DNA of 64,000 nucleotides from JAZDFC01 sp043808235 (GTDB lineage Bacteria > Bacteroidota > Ignavibacteria > Ignavibacteriales > Melioribacteraceae): NCBI GenBank assembly GCA_043808235.1, contig JAZDFC010000026.1, positions 62,001-126,000 on the forward strand, read 5' to 3'. The translations under genes were made by a program, and so were the position numbers. Positions 27,099-36,177 of the stretch are shown one piece after another. The notes under the pieces were generated by a model. The model was not told the DNA's origin, did no database searches, and was given only the letters and a program-made list of their open reading frames with translations. How positions within the stretch are numbered: position 1 is the first letter of the stretch; every line of letters starts with the position of its first letter.

Positions 27099-27761
27099 AT
27101 GCTGACGAAAGAAAAAAAACTTGTAATTGCTTCGGTACTGCTATTATTCCTTGCAGCCCTTGCCTGCGAACAACCAATTTTTTTAACCAAAGATCATGAT
27201 CTCAGCAATGGACTGACAAGTTGGAAATACTCGGTAAACGGTAAATTGCAGCAGGAGACAAAATACCTTTATAATGCCGAAGGGGATTTGACCGGAATTG
27301 AGTTTTATGTGGATGACAAAATGGATTATATTTGCAGTTATCTGGAATATGTAACAGTTAACGACTCATCGGATAAAGAATTAAAATATCGTATCTGCAC
27401 AAAAAGAATCAGTTATTCCATGGGTGTAAAAAATTGGGAGGAAAAAATATCATTCGTTGTTTTAAATAATGTTCCGTTGTTGAAGAAACTTGAGTCAACC
27501 GGGAGCGGGGTTAATTATACGGACGAGTATGAGTATGACGACTTGGGAAGAAAACTAAAAGCAATCCGCACCTGGAGCGACGGTACTAAATATGAAAGTG
27601 AATACACCTACTCGGATGATAAAAATCTTGGTGTTTTACCGGAGACTTTTTATTTTGAAATCCCCTCTGTTTATTACAATCGAAACAAATATATTAGCTG
27701 GTGTACGTTGGCAAGTCAAAAAATTGAAACTTTGCAACCGCTATATTATAAAGGATATTAA
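27099..27761 (+). CDS. Lipoprotein with YD-like repeats
   Basis: A 220-residue predicted lipoprotein with lipobox LAALAC (Cys at about 23) and a strong ribosome site ggagga. The mature part contains LYNAEGDLTGIEFY, YEYDDLGRKLKAIRTWSDGTKYESEYTYSDDKN, i.e. two or three YD-like strands as found in RHS-type and Bacteroidota surface proteins. It has no sorting domain, so it is likely anchored to a membrane by lipid. It resembles in style the secreted repeat protein at 21065, but the two are not close relatives. Function unknown. Confidence 0.7.
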   Translation: MLTKEKKLVIASVLLLFLAALACEQPIFLTKDHDLSNGLTSWKYSVNGKLQQETKYLYNAEGDLTGIEFYVDDKMDYICSYLEYVTVNDSSDKELKYRICTKRISYSMGVKNWEEKISFVVLNNVPLLKKLESTGSGVNYTDEYEYDDLGRKLKAIRTWSDGTKYESEYTYSDDKNLGVLPETFYFEIPSVYYNRNKYISWCTLASQKIETLQPLYYKGY

Positions 27762-27789
27762 TTCGCAATCAATTTCGACAGAGACAAAA

Positions 27790-28209
27790 TTGCAGTATTT
27801 AAAGAGTTTTATTAATGCGGTATTTTTTCTGATATTTATCGGATTGGTGGGGTCAATAATTTTCCCCGACAGTTTTTTTTCAAAGGTAGTGTTTAATTCT
27901 GCTAACATTATTTGTCATCAGGGCGATAACATTATATTATTCAACAGAGAGGTTAAACTGCCTCTCTGTTTCCGGTGTATGGGAATATATCTTTCCCTTT
28001 TCGCAGGCAGTTTGTTTTATGAATTAATGAATGCTAGATCACATAAAAAATTTTCTTACACATTTTTAATCGTCATGACAATTCCCATAATAATAGACGG
28101 GTTAACACAGTTTTCAGGGAATAAGCATTGGGGATTATTAACATTTGCAACCGGAGCGCTGTTTGGTTTTGCTTGCGGAATAAATATAAATCAAGGATTA
28201 AGAAACTAA
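27790..28209 (+). CDS. DUF2085-family small membrane protein
   Basis: About 139 residues with three or four membrane helices. The signature of DUF2085 is clear: ICHQ near residue 37 and LPLCFRCMGIYLSLFAG near residue 56, with paired Cys/His that suggest a metal or redox site on the membrane face. The start is uncertain. The frame is open far upstream but overlaps the lipoprotein gene, so I take the TTG at 27790 (QYLKSFINAVFF); no ATG lies between the lipoprotein stop codon and the first helix. Function of the family is unknown. Confidence 0.65.
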   Translation: MQYLKSFINAVFFLIFIGLVGSIIFPDSFFSKVVFNSANIICHQGDNIILFNREVKLPLCFRCMGIYLSLFAGSLFYELMNARSHKKFSYTFLIVMTIPIIIDGLTQFSGNKHWGLLTFATGALFGFACGININQGLRN

Positions 28210-28225
28210 TACAGCGCAAATTGTC

Positions 28226-28816
28226 TTACTTGTTCAATAATGATAATGCTTCTTTAATCACATCTTCTATTGCAAAATCCGGTTTCGAATCGATTACCTG
28301 TCTCACTGCGCCTTCGGCAATTTTTCTGTTGTAACCAAGAGTGGTTAGAGCGATTACAGCATCATTTTTTAAAATGTACGGGGCACCGGTTAATACCTCA
28401 GCGCTGTCGGTTATTGCATCAACTTTTTCCCTAAGTTCAATAACCAACCGTTCGGCGGTCTTTCTTCCAACGCCGGGTATTGCAACTAACCGTGCAGTAT
28501 TGCCTGCTCTCAATGCTTCCTTCAGTTCGTGAACCTGTACACCGGATAAAATTCCCTGTGATAATTTTGGCCCGATGCCGCTAATAGTGATTAACAGCTC
28601 GAACATTTCCTTTTCGGCGGGATTAATAAAGCCATACAAATCAAGAGCGTCTTCCTTTACGTGGAGATGGGTGTGAAGCGAAACTATCTGGTTCTCTTCC
28701 GGGAGTTTTTCAAATGTATTCAACGAAACATTTACGAGATAACCGATACCATTAACATCAATTAAAATCTTTGTCGGTTTTTTCGAAAGTATTTTACCGG
28801 TAATGTGACCTATCAT
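28226..28816 (-). CDS. ruvA: Holliday junction branch migration protein RuvA
   Basis: A 196-residue protein with the complete RuvA plan. The N-terminal OB domain (MIGHITGKILSKKPTKILID), the two helix-hairpin-helix motifs (ISGIGPKLSQGILSG; IPGVGRKTAERLVIEL) and the C-terminal domain III (AVIALTTLGYNRKIAEGAV) are all present. It binds Holliday junctions as a tetramer and recruits the RuvB motor, which is not in this window. It is the last gene in the leftward rnpB-recJ-yebC-ruvC-ruvA group and ends 16 bases from the convergent DUF2085 gene. Confidence 0.97.
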   Translation of the reverse strand: MIGHITGKILSKKPTKILIDVNGIGYLVNVSLNTFEKLPEENQIVSLHTHLHVKEDALDLYGFINPAEKEMFELLITISGIGPKLSQGILSGVQVHELKEALRAGNTARLVAIPGVGRKTAERLVIELREKVDAITDSAEVLTGAPYILKNDAVIALTTLGYNRKIAEGAVRQVIDSKPDFAIEDVIKEALSLLNK

Positions 28817-28893
28817 AGTTACAAATTCCTAAATGCAAATGAAAAATTACAAATATTTTAATGAACAGGTGATTCGCTATTATAAAATATCAT

Positions 28894-29430
28894 TCAGGAA
28901 ATAATTCTATCGGGATTTGATTCGACAAATTCCTTCCATGTACTGCTTTTCTTTTTTATTGAGTTCATCTTAAATGCGTGGCAGATCGCTACAGCGACAG
29001 CATCGCTTTCATCAAATTTCATTTTGGTAGATTTTAGAGCCAACAGTTTTTTTATCATGTACTGAACCTGTTCTTTTGAAGCGGCACCGTTGCCTACGAC
29101 GGATTTTTTGATCTCGCGCGGCGAATATTCGCCGGGTTCCAAATTATTATGCGAAGCTACTAGTAAAGACACTCCGCGTGCATAACCAATCTTTAAAGCC
29201 GATTGAATGTTCTTTCCATAGAAAGCAGTCTCAATTGAAAACTCGTCGGGTTTGTAAGTCTTAATCACTTTGTCAATCTGATCGTATATTGTTTTTAATC
29301 GGGCAGTAATATTTTTTTTCGCGGGCGGTTTGATAATTCCCGAAGCAACATGGAAAAGTTGGTTGTTCGTGAATTTAATGATCCCGAAACCTGTGCAAAG
29401 CGTTCCGGGATCAATTCCTAAAATAATCAT
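28894..29430 (-). CDS. ruvC: Holliday junction resolvase RuvC
   Basis: A 178-residue endonuclease of the RNase H fold. The acidic catalytic residues can be placed: Asp in MIILGIDPGTLCTGFG, Glu in FSIETAFYGKN, and the C-terminal pair in KFDESDAVAVAICHA. It cuts Holliday junctions symmetrically after RuvAB migration. It follows yebC after 18 bases, a combination (yebC-ruvC-ruvA) widespread in bacteria. The C-terminus (about 160-178) is slightly longer than in E. coli. Confidence 0.97.
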   Translation of the reverse strand: MIILGIDPGTLCTGFGIIKFTNNQLFHVASGIIKPPAKKNITARLKTIYDQIDKVIKTYKPDEFSIETAFYGKNIQSALKIGYARGVSLLVASHNNLEPGEYSPREIKKSVVGNGAASKEQVQYMIKKLLALKSTKMKFDESDAVAVAICHAFKMNSIKKKSSTWKEFVESNPDRIIS

Positions 29431-29448
29431 TTAATTTCCGGAGGAAAA

Positions 29449-30177
29449 TTATGCATTTGAAAAATCGGCATTCGAAAACACATTCTGAACATCGTCGCAA
29501 TCTTCCAGACTCTCAATCAACTTCATTAGTTTTTCTGCATCCTCGCCACTCACGGGTAAAGTGTTTTTGGCAATCCACTGCAACGAGGCATTTTCAATTT
29601 TAATGTTTTTATCGGCTATCGCTTTTCTAACAGGCTCAAAAAATTCAATAGCAGAAGTAATCTCGAAAATCTCTTCTTCGTTCTGTAAATCATCGGCTCC
29701 TGCATCAAGAATAATTTCCATCAACTCATCTTCAGTTTTGTTTTCCTTCGGGACTATAACCACTCCTTTGCGATCGAACATCCATGCAACCGAACCAGAT
29801 TCTCCCATCGCACCGCTGTTCTTGCTAAAAAGGTGACGTACTTCGGCAACAGTTCTGTTTTTATTGTCAGTAACAACTTCCACCATTATCGCAACTCCAC
29901 CGGGGCCATAACCTTCGTAAATCAACTCATGATAACTTGCGCCTTCAAGTTCGCCGGTTGCTTTTTTGATTGCTCTTTCAATATTATCCAAAGGCATGTT
30001 GGCAGATTTGGCGTTATCAACAGCGAGCCGCAAACGGGGATTACCGGCCGGGTCGCCGCCGCCCTGTTTTGCGGCAATTGTAATTTCTTTAATTAGCTTG
30101 GTAAACATCTTACCACGTTTGGCATCAATCACTGCTTTCTTTCTTCTGATTGTCGCCCATTTTGAATGACCGGACAT
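29449..30177 (-). CDS. yebC: YebC/PmpR-family translation/transcription factor
   Basis: A 242-residue protein beginning MSGHSKWATIRRKKAVIDAK, the diagnostic start of the YebC/TACO1 family. The middle KNRTVAEVRHLFSKNSGAMGESGSV and the GGVAIMVEV strand are also conserved. Family members were described as DNA-binding regulators and, more recently, as translation factors that relieve stalling at proline runs. That is of interest here because several proteins in this window carry poly-Pro stretches; the link is only suggestive. It lies between recJ and ruvC with 18-base gaps. Confidence 0.96.
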   Translation of the reverse strand: MSGHSKWATIRRKKAVIDAKRGKMFTKLIKEITIAAKQGGGDPAGNPRLRLAVDNAKSANMPLDNIERAIKKATGELEGASYHELIYEGYGPGGVAIMVEVVTDNKNRTVAEVRHLFSKNSGAMGESGSVAWMFDRKGVVIVPKENKTEDELMEIILDAGADDLQNEEEIFEITSAIEFFEPVRKAIADKNIKIENASLQWIAKNTLPVSGEDAEKLMKLIESLEDCDDVQNVFSNADFSNA

Positions 30178-30195
30178 ATAATACCTCGATTAATT

Positions 30196-31917
30196 CTAAT
30201 TTATTTCTTCTGATAATTTTAAATCTTTAATTCTGAGCTGGGGAAAAGATTTCCCGTCGCGGGTAGTCTTCTCTATTGAAAAGACAATATCAACTAATGT
30301 TTTTTCTTTATGAAAGGATTCGAGAAAATGACCAAGATTAAATCCTATTGAATCAAAAACCTTATCGCTGCCATTATGCCTTACTGTTAAGACAAGATGA
30401 TTCGTCCCGACAATTTTGGGGGTATTAACCACAGTTACTCCTTCAGCCAAAAAAACCGGACGTAAATTGCCCGGTCCAAATGGTGCAAACTGATCTAAAA
30501 TTCTGATAAACTTTGGAGTAATTTCTGACAGTGAAATTTTTGTATCGATATAAATATCCTGCATTATATTTTTTTCAGTCATCTGAATTTTCAGAACTTC
30601 GTTGAAGCGTTTTTTAAATGCATCCAATTTATCAATTTGTACAGCAAGGCCCGCTGCGGCTTCGTGACCGCCAAATTGAACAAGCAGATCCTCGCAGTTT
30701 CCAAGTGCCTCGTATATGTTAAATCCGGGAATGCTTCTTGCAGAACCTTTGGCTACACCGTCGATTGTAGTCAACATTACAGATGGACGTAAATATTTTT
30801 CGACCAATCGGGATGCTACAATTCCAATTACACCGGGATGCCAGTTTTCGTAATGAAGTACTATTCCGGGTTCATTGTCAAGATCAACTGTCTCGTTTAC
30901 TAATTCTACTGCGTGTGCAAATGTTACCTCGTCAATTTTTCTACGCTGAAAATTTTCATCCTCAAGAACTGCGGCAAGTTCTTCGGCTTTCGCATGATCA
31001 TCTGTTATGAAAAGTTCTACGGCACGATTTGCATCACCCAGTCTTCCAACAGCATTGATCCTCGGCGCCATTGTAAAAACAATTTTTCCTGCTGAGAGAT
31101 CTCCGAATTCCATTCTTGCTCTCTTAATCAATGCTTTGATGCCTGGTCTTGGCTCAGTATTAATTAATTCCAAACCTTTTCGAACAAGAATTCTATTTTC
31201 ATCTGTAAGCGAAACAATATCGGCAGCGCCGGCGAGAGCAACAAGATCAAGGTGTTCCATCACCATGCCGCGTTTGCCTATCCTATCGGCAACAGCTGTT
31301 GCCAATTTAAATGCAACGCCTGCGCCGGATAAATATTTAAATGGATAATTGTCGCCGGGTTTTAGAGGATCAAGAACAGCGTATGCTGCAGGCAATTCCT
31401 CTTTTGGTTGATGGTGATCGCAGATGATAGTATCGATTCCCAATTTATTCGCATGAGCTACTTCTTCAACTGCCGTTATTCCGCAATCAACGGAGATGAT
31501 TAATTTGACACCCTTTTCATTTAAAGAGTCGATACTGCTGATGGAAAAACCATACCCTTCGGTTAATCTGTTGGGAATATAAATTTCGGCTTCGGAGCCA
31601 AGCTTCTTTAAAAACAAATACATTAAGGCAGCGGCACATGTTCCGTCAACATCATAATCTCCGTAAACACAAATCTTCTCGTTGCCTGTAATTGCATTTA
31701 TTACACGTCGTGATGCATCTTCCATACCGTTCATTAAAAACGGATCGTACAACGCTTCGATAGCCGGACGAAAATAATTTTTTGCTTCGAAGAAATTTGT
31801 TATTCCTCTCTGAATTAACAGCAGTGCAAGGATATTTGATATATTCAGACTGTCGGCAAGGGCAAGAATGGAGTGTCTATCCGGACTATCTTTGATTTTC
31901 CATCGTTTCTTTGCCAT
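30196..31917 (-). CDS. recJ: Single-stranded-DNA exonuclease RecJ
   Basis: About 573 residues. The DHH-family motifs are visible: VYGDYDVDGTCAAALMY (motif I), SVDCGITAVEE, the DHH motif in ICDHHQPKEELP, and the DHHA1 motif GGHEAAAG. A C-terminal OB-like domain follows. It degrades single-stranded DNA 5' to 3' in recombination and mismatch repair. The ATG at 31917 (MAKKRWKIKD) is chosen; a TTG 27 bases upstream is possible but gives an odd leader. The gene starts about 20 bases after the 3' end of rnpB, with no terminator seen between, so it may be read from the rnpB promoter. Confidence 0.95.
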   Translation of the reverse strand: MAKKRWKIKDSPDRHSILALADSLNISNILALLLIQRGITNFFEAKNYFRPAIEALYDPFLMNGMEDASRRVINAITGNEKICVYGDYDVDGTCAAALMYLFLKKLGSEAEIYIPNRLTEGYGFSISSIDSLNEKGVKLIISVDCGITAVEEVAHANKLGIDTIICDHHQPKEELPAAYAVLDPLKPGDNYPFKYLSGAGVAFKLATAVADRIGKRGMVMEHLDLVALAGAADIVSLTDENRILVRKGLELINTEPRPGIKALIKRARMEFGDLSAGKIVFTMAPRINAVGRLGDANRAVELFITDDHAKAEELAAVLEDENFQRRKIDEVTFAHAVELVNETVDLDNEPGIVLHYENWHPGVIGIVASRLVEKYLRPSVMLTTIDGVAKGSARSIPGFNIYEALGNCEDLLVQFGGHEAAAGLAVQIDKLDAFKKRFNEVLKIQMTEKNIMQDIYIDTKISLSEITPKFIRILDQFAPFGPGNLRPVFLAEGVTVVNTPKIVGTNHLVLTVRHNGSDKVFDSIGFNLGHFLESFHKEKTLVDIVFSIEKTTRDGKSFPQLRIKDLKLSEEIN

Positions 31918-31939
31918 TATTTTATGGAGAAGAGCGACA

Positions 31940-32380
31940 AACAAGTCATGTCTGTAAGCCGAATTCTGTTTCCCGCTAAAAGCGGGGCGGCAATTATTTA
32001 TCTCCTTCCGCCATTACTGACGGAATCCAGCGGTCTACCCGATAGGAAAAACAAAGCGAACAACTTTGTCCCTAAATCTTAGGGATCCTATCTGCTTGAC
32101 CTTGCTCCGGACGGGGTTTGCCTTAATTCCGACATTGTCGGTACTCCCCGAAGGGACCTCTTGTATTACTACAAGAGTGGTAGGCTCTTACCCTGCCATT
32201 TCACCCTTACTCCCGATAAAATCGGGGGCGGTATGTTTTCTGTGGCACTTTCCGTAGCCAACGGTTTTCACCATTAGCCCCCGGGTGTTACCCGGCGCCC
32301 TGTTCTCTGGAGTTCGGACTTTCCTCTATTCAAGCAAACAGGAGTCCTTGAATAGCAATTGCCCAACATGATTCATCAAC
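31940..32380 (-). ncRNA. rnpB: RNase P RNA (M1 RNA)
   Basis: Catalytic RNA of RNase P, which trims the 5' leaders of tRNA precursors. On the minus strand the universally conserved blocks are present: gaggaaagtccg near the 5' end (CR I), acagggcgccgg, ggtgaaacggt-like and ggaaagtgccacaga (P4/CR regions), agggtgaaa-ggcaggg-aagagc, and near the 3' end attcggcttacag. The terminal helix P1 pairs bases near 32366-32380 with 31941-31955. The boundaries are set by that pairing and are good to about ten bases. Several GC hairpins such as cccgataaaatcggg form its peripheral stems. The layout is that of ancestral type A RNA. Confidence 0.96.
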
Positions 32381-32705
32381 CGCTCTACTACTACCTATAT
32401 TAATTTATATAATTATTAATTCTCAAATCGCCTTAAATATAATAAAAAAAATGTCTTAAGTCATCTCTAAAATATTGAATTGATGTTCGAGTGATGAATT
32501 GCATCATGCTCTTCATCCGTTCGTATAATTAACTGGAAAAGAAATAATAAACAATCTTAAAAGATGCTTCTCCTAAAATGATCGATCTCCCGGTACATTC
32601 TGACCCTCTTTGTCGAAAGTTATAATACACTGCCAGTATATGATGATTTATTATCCCCCATTTCGTTAAATTAACAAAGGTAAATACAAACAAATCGAAA
32701 GTCTC
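32381..32705. other. Divergent promoter region of rnpB and fcl
   Basis: 325 bases with no supported gene. It must contain the leftward rnpB promoter and the rightward promoter for the GDP-fucose genes. Bases near 32395-32420 are very AT-rich just upstream of rnpB. No box could be assigned confidently. Confidence 0.4.
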
Positions 32706-33656
32706 ATGACATTAGAAACAATTTACATCGCCGGGCATCAGGGAATGGTAGGCTCAGCGTTGCACAGAAAGTTTTCTTCCGATGATCAATATAAAATTAT
32801 CACACGCACACTCGATGAACTTGATCTGCGTAATCAAAAGAAGGTTGAAGAGTTCTTCGAAAAGGAAAAACCGCAGCAGTTGATAATTGTTGCTGCAAAA
32901 GTCGGCGGTATTGTAGCCAACAATACTTACCGTGCGGAATTTATTTACGACAATTTGATGATCGAAGCAAATTTAATTCATTCGGCATATAAATTCGGAG
33001 TGGAGAAATTGTTATTTCTCGGAAGTTCGTGCATCTATCCTAAACTCGCCCCGCAACCGCTTAAGGAAGAGTATCTGTTAACCGGAGAACTTGAACCGAC
33101 GAATGAACCTTATGCAATCGCAAAAATTGCGGGCATCAAATTGTGCGAAAGTTATTACCGGCAGTATGGATGCAACTTCTTTTCCGTTATGCCGACAAAT
33201 CTCTATGGCCCATTTGATAATTATAATTTACAGACCTCGCATGTTATCCCTGCGCTCATCAGAAAATTCCATGAAGCTAAATTGAAAAATGAAAAAGAAG
33301 TTGTTGTTTGGGGAACCGGCAATCCCAAAAGAGAATTTCTTTTCGTAGAAGATCTTGCCGAGGCTGTATACTTTTTGATGAATACAATAAACGCCGGGGA
33401 TTTGTATAAAAATGGAATATCGCATTTGAATATCGGCACCGGAGTTGATATGACGATTGCAGAACTTGCTGAGATAATTAAAAAGGTAACGGGATTCTCA
33501 GGAGAAATTATATTTGATACAACAAAACCGGACGGCACCCCGCGAAAGCTGTTGGATGTTACACGGTTGACTGATCTCGGTTGGAAATATAAAACATCGC
33601 TCGAAGAAGGATTGAGAATTGCATACGAATGGTTTTTGAAAAATTATAAAACATAA
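32706..33656 (+). CDS. fcl: GDP-L-fucose synthase
   Basis: A 316-residue short-chain dehydrogenase-type epimerase/reductase that converts GDP-4-keto-6-deoxy-mannose to GDP-L-fucose with NADPH. The Rossmann motif is IAGHQGMVGSAL, the catalytic triad region includes SSCIYPKLAPQPLKEEYLL and YAIAKIAGIKLCESY (YxxxK), and the product-binding stretch GTGNPKREFLFVEDLA is present. The partner gmd lies 148 bases downstream, separated by a palindromic repeat. The sugar would feed a surface polysaccharide or glycoprotein; no glycosyltransferases are nearby. Confidence 0.95.
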   Translation: MTLETIYIAGHQGMVGSALHRKFSSDDQYKIITRTLDELDLRNQKKVEEFFEKEKPQQLIIVAAKVGGIVANNTYRAEFIYDNLMIEANLIHSAYKFGVEKLLFLGSSCIYPKLAPQPLKEEYLLTGELEPTNEPYAIAKIAGIKLCESYYRQYGCNFFSVMPTNLYGPFDNYNLQTSHVIPALIRKFHEAKLKNEKEVVVWGTGNPKREFLFVEDLAEAVYFLMNTINAGDLYKNGISHLNIGTGVDMTIAELAEIIKKVTGFSGEIIFDTTKPDGTPRKLLDVTRLTDLGWKYKTSLEEGLRIAYEWFLKNYKT

Positions 33657-33690
33657 ATAGTATTGTGTAATAATTCTGACTTTCTTCTTT

Positions 33691-33747
33691 GTGTCTTCGA
33701 GACTTTGTGGCTTAATTATAACCAGCTATTGCCACTAAGACTCAAAG
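33691..33747. repeat. Palindromic repeat, CTTCGTGTCTTTGTGGC family
   Basis: The left arm gtgtcttcgagactttgtggc (33691-33711; two halves of one 21-base arm) faces the partly decayed right arm gccactaagactcaaag (33731-33747). The same pair of arms is found at 44120-44174. This element is widespread between genes in Bacteroidota and Chlorobiota genomes. It separates fcl from gmd. Confidence 0.75.
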
Positions 33748-33804
33748 TTTGTTAAATAAAAATGTTGCTTACTTTTATGAAGAAATAATAAAGCGGAGAT
33801 AAAA

Positions 33805-34908
33805 TTGAAAAAAGCTTTGATAACCGGGATTACCGGTCAGGATGGAAGTTATCTTTCCGAAATATTGTTGGGCAAAGGTTATGAGGTTCACGGGATTATT
33901 AGAAGGAGCAGTTCATTCAATACCGGAAGGATTGATCATATTTACAACAACAGTAAACTGCGGGATCAAAAATTCTACCTTCATTACGGCGATCTTGTTG
34001 ATACAAGCAGTTTAAACCGGTTACTTGAAAAAATTGAACCAGAAGAAATTTATAATCTTGCCGCACAAAGTCACGTTAAAGTTTCATTCGAAATACCGGA
34101 TTACACAGCACAGGTTGATGCACTCGGCACACTGCGTTTCTTAGATGCAATTAGAGAAACAGGTTTGAAGAATACAAAATTTTATCAGGCATCCACAAGC
34201 GAATTATACGGCAAGGTGCAGGAAGTTCCTCAGTCTGAAAAAACTCCATTTTATCCACGCTCTCCGTATGGTGTAGCTAAGTTGTATGCGTATTGGATAA
34301 TTGTTAATTACCGCGAAGCGTATGATATTTTTGCGTGCAACGGAATTCTATTCAATCATGAATCGCCGAAACGCGGAGAGACATTTGTAACAAGAAAAAT
34401 TACTCGTGCGGCAAATAAAATTTTGTTTGGACTTCAGGACAAACTTACACTTGGAAATTTGAACGCAAAAAGAGACTGGGGATATGCGCCTGAATACTGC
34501 GAAGGCATGTGGCGGATACTTCAGCATGATAAAGCTGAAGATTTTGTTCTTGCGACCGGTGAAACCCACACAGTAAGAGAGTTTATCGAACTCACCTTTC
34601 GTGAATTGGGAATTGATCTTGAGTGGAAAGGAGAAAATGAAAATGAGAAGGGTTATATAAAAAACTTTGATCCTGAAAGAAGCGATTATGTTAAATTAAA
34701 TTTTGCAAAAGTAACTCCTCCCAAAATTGGGACACTGCTTGTTGATGTCTCGCCAGGTTATTATCGCCCAACAGAAGTTGACCTATTAATTGGTAATCCT
34801 GCCAAAGCGGAGAAAGTCCTTGGTTGGAAAGCTCAAACTGAGTTTAATGATTTAGTGAAGATAATGACCAAAGCTGATTTTGAACAAGTGCTTCGAAGAG
34901 GTTATTGA
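33805..34908 (+). CDS. gmd: GDP-mannose 4,6-dehydratase
   Basis: A 367-residue NADP-dependent dehydratase making GDP-4-keto-6-deoxy-D-mannose from GDP-mannose, the first step to GDP-L-fucose. It has the nucleotide motif ITGITGQDGSYLSEILL, the RRSSSFNTGRIDHIY segment, QASTSELYGKVQEVPQ and the catalytic YGVAKLYAYW. The start codon is TTG (MKKALITG...), supported by gcggag nine bases upstream and by exact agreement with the usual family start. A small insertion around residues 285-310 (GYIKNFDPERSDYVKLNFAK) is a little longer than in E. coli Gmd. Confidence 0.95.
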   Translation: MKKALITGITGQDGSYLSEILLGKGYEVHGIIRRSSSFNTGRIDHIYNNSKLRDQKFYLHYGDLVDTSSLNRLLEKIEPEEIYNLAAQSHVKVSFEIPDYTAQVDALGTLRFLDAIRETGLKNTKFYQASTSELYGKVQEVPQSEKTPFYPRSPYGVAKLYAYWIIVNYREAYDIFACNGILFNHESPKRGETFVTRKITRAANKILFGLQDKLTLGNLNAKRDWGYAPEYCEGMWRILQHDKAEDFVLATGETHTVREFIELTFRELGIDLEWKGENENEKGYIKNFDPERSDYVKLNFAKVTPPKIGTLLVDVSPGYYRPTEVDLLIGNPAKAEKVLGWKAQTEFNDLVKIMTKADFEQVLRRGY

Positions 34909-35050
34909 TTTCATTTAATACAGTATTGGATTATTCTGAATGATTTTCAGCAAGAGGTTTTTCTATAAAATTCTGGACTTTTATAAAATAGTATGATAAT
35001 TTATTAGAGTAATTTTTACTATTCTATAATATATATTATTAAATTTGGTT

Positions 35051-35560
35051 ATGAATACTGGTCAGATGCTTATAACAATTGGTGCGATAATGTTATTATC
35101 GCTTGTAATTGTACGTGTGAATAGTGGCTTTCTAAATACAAGTACAGTGCTTATGGATAGTAAATTTGGTGTTATGGCTGTTTCCTTAGGAACCTCTGTA
35201 TTAGAAGAAGCCGTCGGCAAAGCTTTTGATGAAAATACCATTGTTAATTCCGTTGCCTCGTTAACAAGTCTTAGCAGCGCTCTGGGTAAAAATACCGGCG
35301 AATCTTATACCAGTCCAACTACTCCTTTCGATGACTTTGACGATTATAATGGTTTAACTACTGATACCCGCGCTGATACCACATTAAAATCAGCTGTTTT
35401 TTATATCTCCAGCGTTGTAGGATATGTTAACGCTTCTAATGCTGATGTGTTTACAACAAATAGGACGTGGCATAAAAAAATTATTGTAACCGTTACAAGT
35501 CCTTCGATGGTTGATACAGTTAGATTATCTCAAGTTTATAGCTATTTTTATTTCAGATAA
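35051..35560 (+). CDS. Pilin-like membrane-anchored protein A1 (PilV/GspI-like)
   Basis: A 169-residue protein with one N-terminal membrane helix. The first 20 residues, MNTGQMLITIGAIMLLSLVI, are identical to those of the second-cassette homologue at 38032. The Gly at position 4 just before the helix could be a prepilin-type cleavage site with a very short leader, but there is no Glu at +5. After the helix, LGTSVLEEAVGKAFDE resembles the helix of PilV/GspI minor pilins. It ends YSYFYFR. I start at ATG 35051 because this gives exact alignment with the paralogue. It leads cassette 1, with the next gene six bases downstream. Confidence 0.75.
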   Translation: MNTGQMLITIGAIMLLSLVIVRVNSGFLNTSTVLMDSKFGVMAVSLGTSVLEEAVGKAFDENTIVNSVASLTSLSSALGKNTGESYTSPTTPFDDFDDYNGLTTDTRADTTLKSAVFYISSVVGYVNASNADVFTTNRTWHKKIIVTVTSPSMVDTVRLSQVYSYFYFR

Positions 35561-35566
35561 ATCTTT

Positions 35567-36166
35567 ATGGGTTTTAGTACATTAATCGACATATTAGGCT
35601 CAACATTAGTAGGAGGTATGCTTTTTTTAATCTTACTTAGCCTAAATAATAGCACAGTTGAGAACACCTATACTTATGGAGGTGAATTAACGGTACAACA
35701 AAATCTTGTTGCATTAGTTCAAGTATTGGAATATGATTTTAGAAAAATAGCGTATTGCGCAGAATGGAGGAATTTCCCCGATCCGACTCAAGCTATTCTG
35801 GTTGCAGATTCAAATCGAATAACGTTTTTAACAGACATTTCATCAGATGGCATTATGGATACGATGAAATATTATATTGGTTCTCCATCGGAATTATCTC
35901 ACACTGCAAATCCAAGGGATAGAATATTATATCGGGTTATAAACTCCGAGGCTCCTGTTGGAACCAATCTTGGTGTAACTCAATTTAGACTTATTTATTT
36001 CGATTCCTTTGAAGACACCTTGCACTTTCCCATAACCATTCCGAGCCAGGTACATTCAATGGAAATAAATTTAGCAGTGGAAAATCCAGCAGCATATGAC
36101 GAAAAATATTCTAGCGTTTTTTGGCGGCAAGTCCGTTTAGCCTCCCGAAATCTGGATAATAGGTAA
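35567..36166 (+). CDS. Pilin-like membrane-anchored protein B1 (PilW/GspJ-like)
   Basis: A 199-residue protein starting MGFSTLIDILGSTLVGGM. The GFS start followed by a hydrophobic helix, and then ELTVQQNLVALVQVLEYDFRKIAYC, closely resemble PilW/GspJ minor pilins, in which the helix continues into a run ending with DLR-AGY. The usual basic leader before Gly is absent: the protein would begin with only Met-Gly. An acidic residue (Asp) lies near the +5/+6 position. The globular part has ADSNRITFLTDISSDG, conserved as ADSNSISFLTDVESNG in the paralogue. It is the middle gene of cassette 1. Confidence 0.75.
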   Translation: MGFSTLIDILGSTLVGGMLFLILLSLNNSTVENTYTYGGELTVQQNLVALVQVLEYDFRKIAYCAEWRNFPDPTQAILVADSNRITFLTDISSDGIMDTMKYYIGSPSELSHTANPRDRILYRVINSEAPVGTNLGVTQFRLIYFDSFEDTLHFPITIPSQVHSMEINLAVENPAAYDEKYSSVFWRQVRLASRNLDNR

Positions 36167-36177
36167 GGAGACAAATA

